A stretch of DNA of 64,000 nt, from contig NZ_JAOEAL010000001.1 in assembly GCF_029835735.1 (NCBI RefSeq), positions 3,844,001 to 3,908,000 of the forward strand, given 5' to 3'. Below are positions 24,678 through 33,369 of the stretch, in pieces. The stretch's first letter is position 1. Each line of letters begins with the position of its first letter. The stretch comes from Shewanella sp. GD04112 (GTDB lineage Bacteria > Pseudomonadota > Gammaproteobacteria > Enterobacterales > Shewanellaceae). Under the pieces are notes generated by a model. That model had not been told where the DNA came from. It saw only the letters and a list, made by a program, of their open reading frames with translations, and did no database searches. Position numbers and translations under genes: made by a program.

Positions 24678-26238
24678 TGGCCTGCGACTGCACCTTGTTT
24701 GGGCGTAGCAAGCCCCCAAGCAGCAGCCCACTGCCCAAACCACTCAGGTGCGCGGCATTGTCCACCCCGCCAAAGAGTCCCATCACAAGACTTGCAGTAA
24801 CGAATAGGGTCAGATTCAGGGCGAGCGACATATTGTCCGCCAAGGGCAATAAACCCAACCATATCCAGATGATCAACACCCCAAATAGCCCCATGATGGC
24901 GCCCGAGGCACCTATGCTGATCGTCGCCTCATACCAGCCTATGCTGGCCATACTCGCCACTAAACCACAGCACAGATAGACCCAGAGTAAACGCCATTTG
25001 CCCAGCAGTGGCTCCAAAAACATCCCCGCAAAAAACAGCCCGTATAAGTTAAAAACCAAATGCATCAGGCCGCCGTGCAAAAACACATTACTGATTAAAC
25101 GCCAGACTTGCTGCTCAAGCACCAACTGCCGAAGGTTAGCCCCCCAATCGAGTAACACACTGTTTGGTAAGGCGATAAGGTGCTGGCTGACAAAGGCCAT
25201 CAATACAAATATCAAGGTGTTGATATAGAGCAAGATAGGCGTCATAACAAAGCCCTGCCGAGGTTTTAATTCGGCCAAAAAGCCATAGAGCTCTGCCTTA
25301 GGTTTTTCCATACTCAGCTGCGCAGCCAAGGGCTTAGACGCCTGCGTCTCATCCAGTTTTAGCATCAGACTCATCAACAACCACAGAATGGCCCCAAAGC
25401 TTAACCAAGCAAAAATCCACGCCAATTTATGGCCATTACGCGCCTCGAAGGGTTGATTCACAGGCATCAAGACGGTTTGATAACCCTCGAAGTAGACTGA
25501 GCTTTTTTGGGCTGCGGTGAGTAGTTGAGTGTAGCGGCTCGACGGGCCTATACGGTCAAGATAGATAAAGTCATCCGGGTTTAAGGCATTAAACTCCTGC
25601 TGACTCTGATGAATAAATTCCTGAAATAGCGATTCTTTCTCCTGCTGTTCGAGTCGATTACTGATCGTTTTCTCATAAACTTTGCCATACCATGCCAAGG
25701 CCTTAGCACCGACCCGCCAACTCTCATTGCGTTTAGCGAAAATCGGCATCGCAATATACAGGCTCATACGCAGCTCACTGTTGCCCTTACCTATGGGCTC
25801 AATATTACGCTGCACGCCTATGTGTTTTTTATCGATATAAAACTGATTTAATTGGTAATACTTGGTCTGCGGCTGGTGCAATAGTGCATTGATGGACTCG
25901 AGTTGAGTCAACTTGCCCGTTGCGCTATTAAGGTATTCCTGCGCCACGATAGTAGGCACCGCCAGCAACAGCACGGCAATCACAAAATAGATAAAACGGC
26001 TATTGCTCTTGGTAAAGCGGAATAACTTAAGCCTCGGCCTTAAATAGAAAAACAGCAAGGGCCAAGGCAATATCAGCGGCAGCCAGAAATTGATAATTGA
26101 TTCGTCAATCCTCAGCCGTTGGAACTCAATAATCAACAACCAATGGAGCAAGCTGTAGCCTGAAACAAATAGTAGGCAGAGCAGTATAAAGGGCACATAG
26201 ATCAACTGGAGTTTTTTTAAGATTAACGCCACACGCAT
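24661..26238 (-). CDS. Rhomboid-family intramembrane serine protease with long N-terminal region
   Basis: The C-terminal third holds a rhomboid core: HGGLMHLVFNLYG, the catalytic serine Ser445 in GASGAIMG, and the catalytic His497 in AAHLSGLGSG. The first 100 residues contain about three hydrophobic helices, then a soluble stretch of about 170 residues and another helix before the core. The 525-residue length is about twice that of GlpG or a rhombosortase. The ATG at 26238 follows AAGGATG; the frame is open further upstream to 26289 without a ribosome site. Substrates are unknown. Three GlyGly-CTERM proteins in this window make a link to tail processing conceivable but unproven. Confidence 0.88.
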   Translation of the reverse strand: MRVALILKKLQLIYVPFILLCLLFVSGYSLLHWLLIIEFQRLRIDESIINFWLPLILPWPLLFFYLRPRLKLFRFTKSNSRFIYFVIAVLLLAVPTIVAQEYLNSATGKLTQLESINALLHQPQTKYYQLNQFYIDKKHIGVQRNIEPIGKGNSELRMSLYIAMPIFAKRNESWRVGAKALAWYGKVYEKTISNRLEQQEKESLFQEFIHQSQQEFNALNPDDFIYLDRIGPSSRYTQLLTAAQKSSVYFEGYQTVLMPVNQPFEARNGHKLAWIFAWLSFGAILWLLMSLMLKLDETQASKPLAAQLSMEKPKAELYGFLAELKPRQGFVMTPILLYINTLIFVLMAFVSQHLIALPNSVLLDWGANLRQLVLEQQVWRLISNVFLHGGLMHLVFNLYGLFFAGMFLEPLLGKWRLLWVYLCCGLVASMASIGWYEATISIGASGAIMGLFGVLIIWIWLGLLPLADNMSLALNLTLFVTASLVMGLFGGVDNAAHLSGLGSGLLLGGLLRPNKVQSQANKKPR

Positions 26239-26366
26239 ATCATCCTTGAGAGAAAAATCCCGCCAATGATACGGCGTATCACCGCACAACGCACCCTTAG
26301 CGGGATGTTTGCTTGGTTTTTAGTGAAGCCAATCAATCCTCTACAACAAAAGTGCTAGGCAAATGC

Positions 26367-26403
26367 CAACAAAAAGGCCAGAACGATTCTGGCCTTTTTG
26401 TTG
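26367..26403. terminator. Terminator downstream of pbpG
   Basis: A perfect 17-bp stem (26367-26383 with 26387-26403) around GGCCAGAA/TTCTGGCC closes on a three-base loop, with A- and T-runs at the two feet, so it can work in both directions. It follows pbpG on the minus strand. Confidence 0.9.
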
Positions 26404-26427
26404 AATGGATAAGCAACTAACGCCTGC

Positions 26428-27384
26428 TTAGGTCTCACTGACTTTGGCAAACTGCTGCTGGCTGCGCTGCTTTTTATACTGTTTAGCTTCGGCAGGGATC
26501 GGAGTCACTTTGCCGGTTTCTAACCAGTTTCGTAAACGGTTGGCATCCGCCATATGGGTGTATTTACCATAGGCATCGAGCACCACAAAGGCCACTTGGC
26601 GTTTCGCCATTTCGGTACGCATCACTAAACAATGGCCAGCCTCATTGGTAAAGCCAGTTTTAGTGAGGTGAATATTCCAGTTATCTTTGTAAACCAAACG
26701 GTTAGTGTTTCTAAAATCGAGGCTGTACTTAGGTTTGCCAAAGGTGACGGTTTTCTTTTCGGTCGAGCTTAACTGACCTAACATCGGATAACCTTCGCTG
26801 GCCTTGAGCAACACTACTAGATCGCGGGCACTCGAAACGTTTTTCTCTGACAGCCCAGTCGGCTCCACATAGCGAGTATTCTTCATGCCTAGGGCTTTTG
26901 CCTTAGCGTTCATCGCCTTAATAAAGGCCTTATGACCACCGGGATAATGGTGGGCAAGACTCGCCGCTGCACGGTTTTCTGATGACATTAATGTCAGCAA
27001 TAACATATCTTTACGGCTGATTTCACTGCCGATACGCACTCGAGAATACACACCGCGCATTTCCTTAGTGTCGTTGATATTGATGGCAAGCTTTTCATCC
27101 ATAGGCAACTTAGCGTCTAAGGTCACCATGGCGGTCATCAGCTTAGTCACAGAGGCAATCGGCCTTACAGCATCGGGATTACTAGAATAGAGAATTTCGT
27201 TGGTTTTTAGATCCACCACCAGCGCACTATTGGCGGCCACCTCCTGCTGTTTTGCAGGGGCTTTTTTCGCCGTGGCGGTGCTTTTTGTAGTGACAGAGGC
27301 CGAATCGGCAGAATGCGCTGTCGCGGCAACAGTTAAACTGCTGCATACCAAGATAAAACTACCAAGCAGAGAAGGGATCTTCAT
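26428..27384 (-). CDS. pbpG: D-alanyl-D-alanine endopeptidase (penicillin-binding protein 7)
   Basis: PbpG is a periplasmic low-molecular-weight PBP that cuts D-Ala-meso-DAP cross-links in peptidoglycan. The 318-residue precursor has a signal peptide and an alanine/lysine-rich linker, then the three active-site motifs of peptidase family S11: SVTK with nucleophile Ser78 and Lys81, SSEN, and KTG in LTKTGFTNEAG. No C-terminal amphipathic anchor is obvious. The ATG at 27384 is followed directly by a typical export signal. It appears to be a single-gene unit with a strong terminator. Confidence 0.95.
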   Translation of the reverse strand: MKIPSLLGSFILVCSSLTVAATAHSADSASVTTKSTATAKKAPAKQQEVAANSALVVDLKTNEILYSSNPDAVRPIASVTKLMTAMVTLDAKLPMDEKLAININDTKEMRGVYSRVRIGSEISRKDMLLLTLMSSENRAAASLAHHYPGGHKAFIKAMNAKAKALGMKNTRYVEPTGLSEKNVSSARDLVVLLKASEGYPMLGQLSSTEKKTVTFGKPKYSLDFRNTNRLVYKDNWNIHLTKTGFTNEAGHCLVMRTEMAKRQVAFVVLDAYGKYTHMADANRLRNWLETGKVTPIPAEAKQYKKQRSQQQFAKVSET

Positions 27385-27653
27385 GTAGATTTCACTGAGT
27401 CGTTAGATAAGTCGAATGTGCTACGCACAAGGTTGAAGCTAAGTATAAAAGGTCTGTGGAAAAAGGAATAGAATCCCAATCGACTTTTATCTGTAATATC
27501 AGCACTTTTTAGCCTAAATTTGCAGAAATTTTCTGAATTTTCATTCACTAAAACTTTCGCTAATTAAGTACTTAATACCAATAAAAATTCAATCAGCAAT
27601 TATCAATACTAAAAACAATGTCATTTTCAGTATGACCATCCAAACAACTGCAA

Positions 27654-28601
27654 TTAGGAGAGACTTTTTAGTTGTGACTCGTTAGCTATCAGACGAATCG
27701 CCAGCTCAATAAATGCCTCAAAGCGAGAAGGTAAAGGCCGAGTATTTTTATGCACTAAATACAACGACTCCTGCACTTTTTGCTCAAGTTCTACCGCCCA
27801 TAGACTCTCCCTAGGTATAAAGGCGTTAACCGTAGTTAAAGGAAGCACAGTAAAACCAATGCCTTTAGCGACTGGCAGTAAGATTTGATTGAGCTGATTA
27901 ACATATCCCCTGCGTGGGATCTGCTGGGCGATGCCACTCGCGTATCGCTGACTCCCGCGGGCATTGAGTGTCGCTTCAGCCTCGCCAAAATTGGCTCTGA
28001 GGACTTGCTGCAGATAATATTGTCCATCGGGATGATCAATAAAACCAATATGTTCCAGGCGTTCTTTGTCTAACGGCATACTTTGATACTGGCTTGGCAG
28101 CACTAAGGCTAACTCCGCATAGCCTATGGCTTGATAACTGAGCTCAGCTTCATCTGTGCGCTTAGTGACTATGCCCACATCGAGCTGGTTATTTAAAATG
28201 CCCGACACTATGCGTTGGTTCGGTGCCGCCTCTAACATCACATTCAAGCCGGGGTACTGAATTTGTCTCTCTAGAAAATGCGGATAGAGCAAACTTGCTA
28301 TCGCCCCCGAGCAGCCAAAACGGCACTCTCCAATATAGCGATCGTCGATTTGCAATCGCGCTAACAGCTCTGTTTCGGCTCGCCGATATTCACGGGCATG
28401 TTGATAGAGAATGCTGCCCGCCTCTGTCAACTCAAAGCGCTTGCCCTGTCGCAGTATCAGGGACACACCCACTTGTTCTTCCAACTTTTTAATATGTTGG
28501 CTAACGCCTGGTTGAGTCATAAACAGCTTTTTAGCCGTCTGAGTAAAGTGCCCGACCTCAATCAGGGTCACGAAGGTCTGCAGCCATTGTTGATTCAGCA
28601 T
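27654..28601 (-). CDS. LysR-family transcriptional regulator
   Basis: The N-terminal 60 residues form a LysR winged helix-turn-helix (VGHFTQTAKKLFMTQPGVSQHIKKLEEQVG), followed by a substrate-binding-like effector domain starting around residue 90. The ATG at 28601 is preferred; a GTG two codons earlier (28607) is also possible. It is divergent from a glyoxalase-fold gene at 28770, and the space between holds a perfect 13-bp inverted repeat with a T-N11-A-type core. LysR proteins usually control their divergent neighbour, so it probably regulates that gene. The effector is unknown. Confidence 0.92.
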   Translation of the reverse strand: MLNQQWLQTFVTLIEVGHFTQTAKKLFMTQPGVSQHIKKLEEQVGVSLILRQGKRFELTEAGSILYQHAREYRRAETELLARLQIDDRYIGECRFGCSGAIASLLYPHFLERQIQYPGLNVMLEAAPNQRIVSGILNNQLDVGIVTKRTDEAELSYQAIGYAELALVLPSQYQSMPLDKERLEHIGFIDHPDGQYYLQQVLRANFGEAEATLNARGSQRYASGIAQQIPRRGYVNQLNQILLPVAKGIGFTVLPLTTVNAFIPRESLWAVELEQKVQESLYLVHKNTRPLPSRFEAFIELAIRLIANESQLKSLS

Positions 28602-28641
28602 ATGCACTCTCTATCGCTCATTTCTCCCATTAATAATAAAC

Positions 28642-28676
28642 AAAAATTATCAAAACAAGAAAATTTGATAATTTTT
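28642..28676. promoter_or_regulatory. Inverted repeat, probable LysR operator
   Basis: AAAAATTATCAAA (28642-28654) and TTTGATAATTTTT (28664-28676) are perfect reverse complements with a nine-base spacer. The site lies 40 bp from the LysR start and 94 bp from the glyoxalase-fold gene, the usual place for a LysR binding site in a divergent pair. Confidence 0.75.
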
Positions 28677-28769
28677 AATTGTCAATCGAACATCATAAAC
28701 TGACTCCATCGCCACTGAAGCTGTGATGATTCGGCTTTTGGGCACATAACATTCGCACTAGGAGTTAAT

Positions 28770-29273
28770 ATGAATACACCTTATCCACGCACCTTTTCGC
28801 ATATTGGTATTTCGGTTCCCGATCTCGAAGCAGCGGTTAAGTTTTACACTGAGGTACTCGGCTGGTATCTGATCATGCCGCCAACAGAAATTATTGAAGA
28901 CAACTCGGCAATCGGTGAGATGTGCACCGATGTATTTGGTCCTAATTGGGGTTCTTTTAAGATTGCTCATTTATCGACGGGCGACCGAATTGGTGTCGAG
29001 CTATTCCAATTCGCGAATCAAGTAAACCCTGAGAACAACTTTGAATATTGGAAAACTGGCGTATTCCATTTCTGCGTGCAAGATCCCAACCTTGAAGAAC
29101 TTGCCGAAAAAATTGTCGCCGCTGGCGGTAAGAAACGTATGAAAGAGCCGAGATATTATTATCCGGGCGAGAAACCCTATCGCATGATTTATATGGAAGA
29201 TCCCTTTGGCAATATCCTCGAAATATATAGCCATAGCTATGAGCTACATTATGCTAGCGGTGCCTATCAATAA
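28770..29273 (+). CDS. Glyoxalase/bleomycin-resistance/dioxygenase fold protein
   Basis: The 167-residue product is a vicinal-oxygen-chelate (VOC) protein. It has FSHIGISVPDLEAAVKFYTE at the start with a metal-binding type histidine, a central GVFHFCVQDPNLEELAEKI, and YMEDPFGNILEIYSHSYEL at the end with the conserved glutamate. VOC enzymes include lactoylglutathione lyases and ring-cleaving dioxygenases; the exact reaction cannot be read from the sequence. The ATG has AGGAG upstream. It is divergent from a LysR regulator that probably controls it. Confidence 0.88.
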   Translation: MNTPYPRTFSHIGISVPDLEAAVKFYTEVLGWYLIMPPTEIIEDNSAIGEMCTDVFGPNWGSFKIAHLSTGDRIGVELFQFANQVNPENNFEYWKTGVFHFCVQDPNLEELAEKIVAAGGKKRMKEPRYYYPGEKPYRMIYMEDPFGNILEIYSHSYELHYASGAYQ

Positions 29274-29662
29274 ATCATCACTAAAGAAGTTGTCCATACC
29301 ATTTCATATTAAGTTGACCAAGATGTGATATTGGTATGGACGACTCGATAGCTCAAATAAAAACCAGCAGAAGATTCCTTCAACTAAAGCCCCTCTCACC
29401 AAGATCACAAAAATACACATTCCATCAATTTAAGCTACAAACCAATGGCTCATTGATACAACTTAAGTTATATTTCGCCACATCAGGAATAGTACGTTTA
29501 GCTTACTGATTTAAAAACATTTTCAGGCTGGCAATTAACCGTATGCGGTAACCTTTACTCGTGTCAGGATGATGTTTTTGTCTCCCCACGCAACACTATT
29601 CCTGATAACGAGTTGATGTCTACAGTGGACACCACTGGTTTTTATTATTTCAAAATTAGGGA
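29274..29662. other. Intergenic region with one long inverted repeat
   Basis: No gene is seen in this 389-bp stretch. GTCCATACCA (29292-29301) and TGGTATGGAC (29332-29341) form a 10-bp stem with a 30-base loop just after the glyoxalase-fold gene; there is no T-run, so it is not a standard terminator. The rest presumably holds the promoter of the lipoprotein gene at 29666. Confidence 0.5.
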
Positions 29663-29665
29663 TTG

Positions 29666-30109
29666 ATGATGTTAAAAAAACTGCTTACGCCAATATTGGC
29701 TGCTTGCCTATTCCTTTCTGGCTGCGCAACAGTACCAATGGCCTCAAAAGAAGAAGATGCAAAATTAAAAACATTCCAAAAACCAGCAGACAATAAAAGT
29801 GGTATTTATGTTTACCGTAATAGCTTTGTTGGACAGGCACTAAAGAAAAATATCTATATTAACGGTGATCTCATTGGAGAGTCGGCTAACAAAGTTTATT
29901 TCTTTAAGGAAGTTGAGCCGGGTGAACAAATGTTGTCGACTGAATCTGAATTCAGCGAAAACAATTTAACCGTAAAAACCGAAGGAGGTAAAAATTACTT
30001 CTTCGAGCAATATATCAAGATGGGTGTCTTTGTTGGTGGAGCTGGATTAAAAGCGGTTTCAGATACCGAAGGCATGAAAAACGTTCAAGAATGTAAACTG
30101 GCGAAATAG
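29666..30109 (+). CDS. DUF2846-type lipoprotein
   Basis: The 147-residue product has a lipoprotein signal with lipobox LSGC around residue 20. The mature part contains KSGIYVYRNSFVGQALKKNI, NGDLIGESANKVYFFKEVEPG and YFFEQYIKMGVF, matching the pattern of DUF2846 proteins of unknown function. The frame also has a TTG at 29663; ATG at 29666 or 29669 with AGGGA upstream is more likely. It is a single gene closed by a strong hairpin. Confidence 0.8.
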   Translation: MMLKKLLTPILAACLFLSGCATVPMASKEEDAKLKTFQKPADNKSGIYVYRNSFVGQALKKNIYINGDLIGESANKVYFFKEVEPGEQMLSTESEFSENNLTVKTEGGKNYFFEQYIKMGVFVGGAGLKAVSDTEGMKNVQECKLAK

Positions 30110-30132
30110 TCATTATTTATGCTTTGGCCAAT

Positions 30133-30160
30133 AAAAAACCAGCCTAATGGCTGGTTTTTT
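30133..30160. terminator. Bidirectional terminator between the DUF2846 gene and lysS
   Basis: AAAAAACCAGCC (30133-30144) pairs with GGCTGGTTTTTT (30149-30160) around a four-base loop. It serves the two convergent genes. Confidence 0.92.
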
Positions 30161-30211
30161 ATTGTTCGCTAAATGCTGGGGTTGGTGTTTAATCAACAAC
30201 CCCAATCAGGC

Positions 30212-31714
30212 TTAGGCCTGTGGACGCATCGCTGGGAACAGGATCACGTCACGGATAGTGTGAGTGTTAGTGAATAGCATCACTAAACGGTCGATACCGA
30301 TACCTTGACCCGCTGTTGGTGGTAAACCGTGTTCCAGTGCAGTGATGTAATCTGCATCGTAGAACATGGCTTCGTCGTCACCCGCGTCTTTCGCGTCAAC
30401 CTGCGCTTTAAAGCGGCTGTCTTGGTCTTCAGCATCGTTTAACTCGCTGAAACCGTTAGCCACTTCACGGCCACCGATGAAGAATTCAAAACGGTCGGTG
30501 ATGAAGTGATTGTCATCGTTACGACGTGCCAGTGGCGAAATGTCCGCTGGGTAGCCAGTGATGAAAGTCGGTTGCATTAACTGCCATTCAGCAGTTTCAC
30601 CGAAGATTTCTTCTAATAGCTGACCACAGGTCCAGAACTTCTCGATCTTGATGCCTAGGCTGATCGCCAGTTCACGCATGAATTCAAGATCTTTCACTTG
30701 CTCGTAAGTCATGGCTTGGATAGTCGCGTTGTCAGGATTGTACTTCTGAATCGCTTCTAACATGCTTAAACGGGCATATGGGCCACCGAAATCAACAGTG
30801 TGCTCGCCGTATGGCATTTGCGCGCTGCCTAACAGTTCAATCGCGATAGAGCTTAACAGTTCTTCGGTTAAGTCCATCAGATCTTTGTAGTCTGCATAGG
30901 CCATATAGAATTCCATCATAGTGAATTCTGGGTTATGGCGTGGCGACAGACCTTCGTTACGGAAGTTACGGTTGATTTCGAACACACGCTCAAAACCACC
31001 GACCACTAAACGCTTGAGGTATAACTCTGGCGCGATACGCAGGTACATTGGCATGTCCAGCGCATTGTGGTGAGTGATAAATGGACGGGCTGAAGCGCCG
31101 CCTGGGATCACGTGCATCATTGGGGTCTCAACTTCCATGAACTCTTTTTTGATCATAAAGTTACGGATAGCAGCAACCACTTTTGAACGCATAACGAAGG
31201 CTTGACGAGATTCTTCGTTAACGATTAAGTCCACATAACGTTGGCGGTAACGGGTTTCTTGGTCGGTTAAGCCGTGAAATTTTTCTGGCAGAGGACGCAG
31301 TGCTTTGGTCAGCAGTTGGTACTCTTCCATGTTCACGTACAGATCGCCTTTACCAGACAAGTGCAACTGACCGGTTACGCCGATGATGTCACCGATATCC
31401 AGACCTTGGTAACGGTCTTTCAGATCCGCTTGAACGCCCTTTTCAGCGTAAGCTTGGATACGACCAGACACGTCTTGGATCACCAGGAATGGGCCACGTT
31501 TTGCCATGATACGGCCAGCGATGCTGGTTTTAAAACCTAAGGCTTCGAGTTCTTCCTTAGTGTTTTGACCGTATTTTTCCTGCAACTCAGCCGCTTTGTG
31601 GGTGCGACGGAAAGTATTAGGGTGAGCATTAGCGCTGCAGTTCGGGCGAATGCTTTCTAGCTTGGCACGACGCTCGGCAATCAGTTTGTTTTCATCTTGT
31701 ACTTGTTCAGTCAT
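30212..31714 (-). CDS. lysS: Lysyl-tRNA synthetase, class II
   Basis: LysS charges tRNA-Lys. The 500-residue protein has the N-terminal OB-fold for the anticodon (about residues 55-150, with AGRIMAKRGPFLVIQDVSG), and the class II catalytic core: motif 2 FRNEGLSPRHNPEFTMMEFY and motif 3 GIGIDRLVMLFTN near the C-terminus. Length is normal. It follows prfB by 29 bp on the same strand, the usual prfB-lysS operon of Gammaproteobacteria, and ends at a strong hairpin shared with the convergent lipoprotein gene. Confidence 0.98.
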   Translation of the reverse strand: MTEQVQDENKLIAERRAKLESIRPNCSANAHPNTFRRTHKAAELQEKYGQNTKEELEALGFKTSIAGRIMAKRGPFLVIQDVSGRIQAYAEKGVQADLKDRYQGLDIGDIIGVTGQLHLSGKGDLYVNMEEYQLLTKALRPLPEKFHGLTDQETRYRQRYVDLIVNEESRQAFVMRSKVVAAIRNFMIKKEFMEVETPMMHVIPGGASARPFITHHNALDMPMYLRIAPELYLKRLVVGGFERVFEINRNFRNEGLSPRHNPEFTMMEFYMAYADYKDLMDLTEELLSSIAIELLGSAQMPYGEHTVDFGGPYARLSMLEAIQKYNPDNATIQAMTYEQVKDLEFMRELAISLGIKIEKFWTCGQLLEEIFGETAEWQLMQPTFITGYPADISPLARRNDDNHFITDRFEFFIGGREVANGFSELNDAEDQDSRFKAQVDAKDAGDDEAMFYDADYITALEHGLPPTAGQGIGIDRLVMLFTNTHTIRDVILFPAMRPQA

Positions 31715-31743
31715 CTTATTTCTCGTCTATACCTTTGAATTAA

Positions 31744-32842
31744 TTACAGCCCTGATTTCAAACTGGCTTCGATAAACTTGTCCAGATCGCCATCGAGTAC
31801 CGCTTGGGTATTGCGCGTCTCCACGCTAGTGCGTAAGTCTTTAATACGGGAATCATCCAATACATAAGAACGGATCTGGCTGCCCCAACCGATGTCAGAT
31901 TTGGCATCTTCGGCGGCTTGTTTTTCCGCATTTTGCTTATGCATTTCTAATTCGAACAGTTTGGCTTTTAACTGTTTCATCGCCGAATCTTTGTTCTTGT
32001 GCTGTGAACGGTCGTTCTGGCACTGCACTACCGTGTTGGTCGGTAAGTGGGTAATACGTACCGCAGATTCGGTTCGGTTAACGTGCTGACCACCCGCACC
32101 CGAGGCGCGGTATACGTCGATACGTAAGTCAGCAGGATTGATATCGATGGTGATATCGTCATCAATCTCGGGGTAAACGAATACCGAGCAGAAAGAGGTA
32201 TGGCGACGACCCGATGAGTCGAATGGCGATTTACGCACTAAACGATGCACGCCTGTCTCGGTACGTAACCAACCGAAAGCATACTCACCGGTGAATTTAA
32301 TGGTCGCGCCCTTAATACCGGCGACGTCACCGTCGGTGACTTCCATCAGCTCAGGGCTGAATCCGTGGGCTTCGCCCCAACGCAGGTACATACGCAGTAC
32401 CATGTTGGCCCAGTCTTGCGCCTCAGTACCGCCACTGCCCGATTGAATGTCTAAGTAACAATCGGAGGCATCATGTTGACCAGAGAACATACGGCGGAAT
32501 TCGAGTTCGGCCAAACGGCTCTCTAAATAATCCAGCTCTTTGGTGGTTTCATTGAAGGTGTCTTCGTCTTCTTCTTCGATGGCAAGCTCTAGCAGACCTT
32601 CAACGTCTTCTAGACCGGCATCCATATCATCGATAGTTTTGACAACGGCTTCGAGGCTGGCGCGCTCTTTACCTAGGGCTTGAGCACGTTCTGGCTCGTT
32701 CCACACCTCAGAACTTTCAAGTTCACGGCTGACTTCTTCTAGACGCTCATGCTTAGCATCGTAGTCAAAGATACCCCCTAAGAAGCTGCGTACGCTCGGC
32801 AAGCTCCTTAATTTTGAATTTTACTGGATTAACTTCAAACAT
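31744..32842 (-). CDS. prfB: Peptide chain release factor 2, made by programmed +1 frameshift
   Basis: RF2 releases the peptide at UGA and UAA codons. Two frames make up the gene. The first starts at the ATG at 32842 and encodes 25 residues (MFEVNPVKFKIKEL...) up to CTT followed by an in-frame TGA at 32765-32767. The second frame continues with DYDAKHERLEEV. The junction CTT TGA C is preceded by AGGGGG and TAT, the classical autoregulatory RF2 frameshift signal. The main frame has the stop-codon-reading tripeptide SPF (in VRKSPFDSS) and the GGQ motif (GAGGQHVNR). A conventional start at 32802 within the second frame would be wrong. It forms an operon with lysS. Confidence 0.97.
32764..32779 (-). 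promoter_or_regulatory. RF2 programmed frameshift signal
   Basis: On the minus strand the order is AGGGGG (32774-32779, internal Shine-Dalgarno-like), TAT, CTT (slippery codon), TGA, C. This is the conserved arrangement in which low RF2 lets the ribosome slip +1 and complete the protein. Confidence 0.97.
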
Positions 32843-33369
32843 GGATTTTCAACTTCGCTTTATTTTTGCCGTTTCAATGGATTTTCCATCAAAGGAGGCG
32901 GCGATTAACAGTATTTGCAACCGCGCATTTTAACCTAACAACGGCTGTAAACCTAGGGCGTGTTGACACTTCAGGGCGATTTTATCAGCCTAAAAAGCAC
33001 CGCTGGCGCCAGCAGATTAACAGACAAAGCCTAGTTAAGACTGTGATCCTACATGAAATAACCCGTTTCACGCCGCGTTCAAACATAAATTTGAGCAAGC
33101 TAAACAGTGATAATCACTAAAAACCTCAAAGGATTAAGCAAGATACAGATAAATCAAATGCAAAACACCAAGCAAATCACAACTTTCCACCAGTAAACCT
33201 TCATCAGCGCACAGTCTGATACGGGTTTGTGATGACAGCGGCAATTTAGCGTCAAACTTCCCCAGCCCATAAGCGTCTTCTAAAGCGCTCTAGTTATACT
33301 CAAACCCACCTTAAGCCTGCCGCTTTACGCCAATGCAGCAAGCACCCTACAAATATAAAAGGCCTTGGG
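32843..33369. other. Divergent intergenic region between prfB and the formate dehydrogenase fusion
   Basis: This 527-bp region must hold the promoters for prfB-lysS and for the dehydrogenase gene. An 84-codon frame at 32866-33120 has no ribosome site or protein character and I do not count it as a gene. No clear operator or hairpin was found. Confidence 0.5.

Noticed and set aside
32802..32802. Start of RF2 within the second reading frame
   Set aside because: The upstream 25-codon frame with the conserved frameshift signal gives the correct N-terminus.
32866..33120. 84-codon frame upstream of the formate dehydrogenase fusion
   Set aside because: No ribosome site, basic random-looking composition, and it covers the probable promoters of two divergent units.
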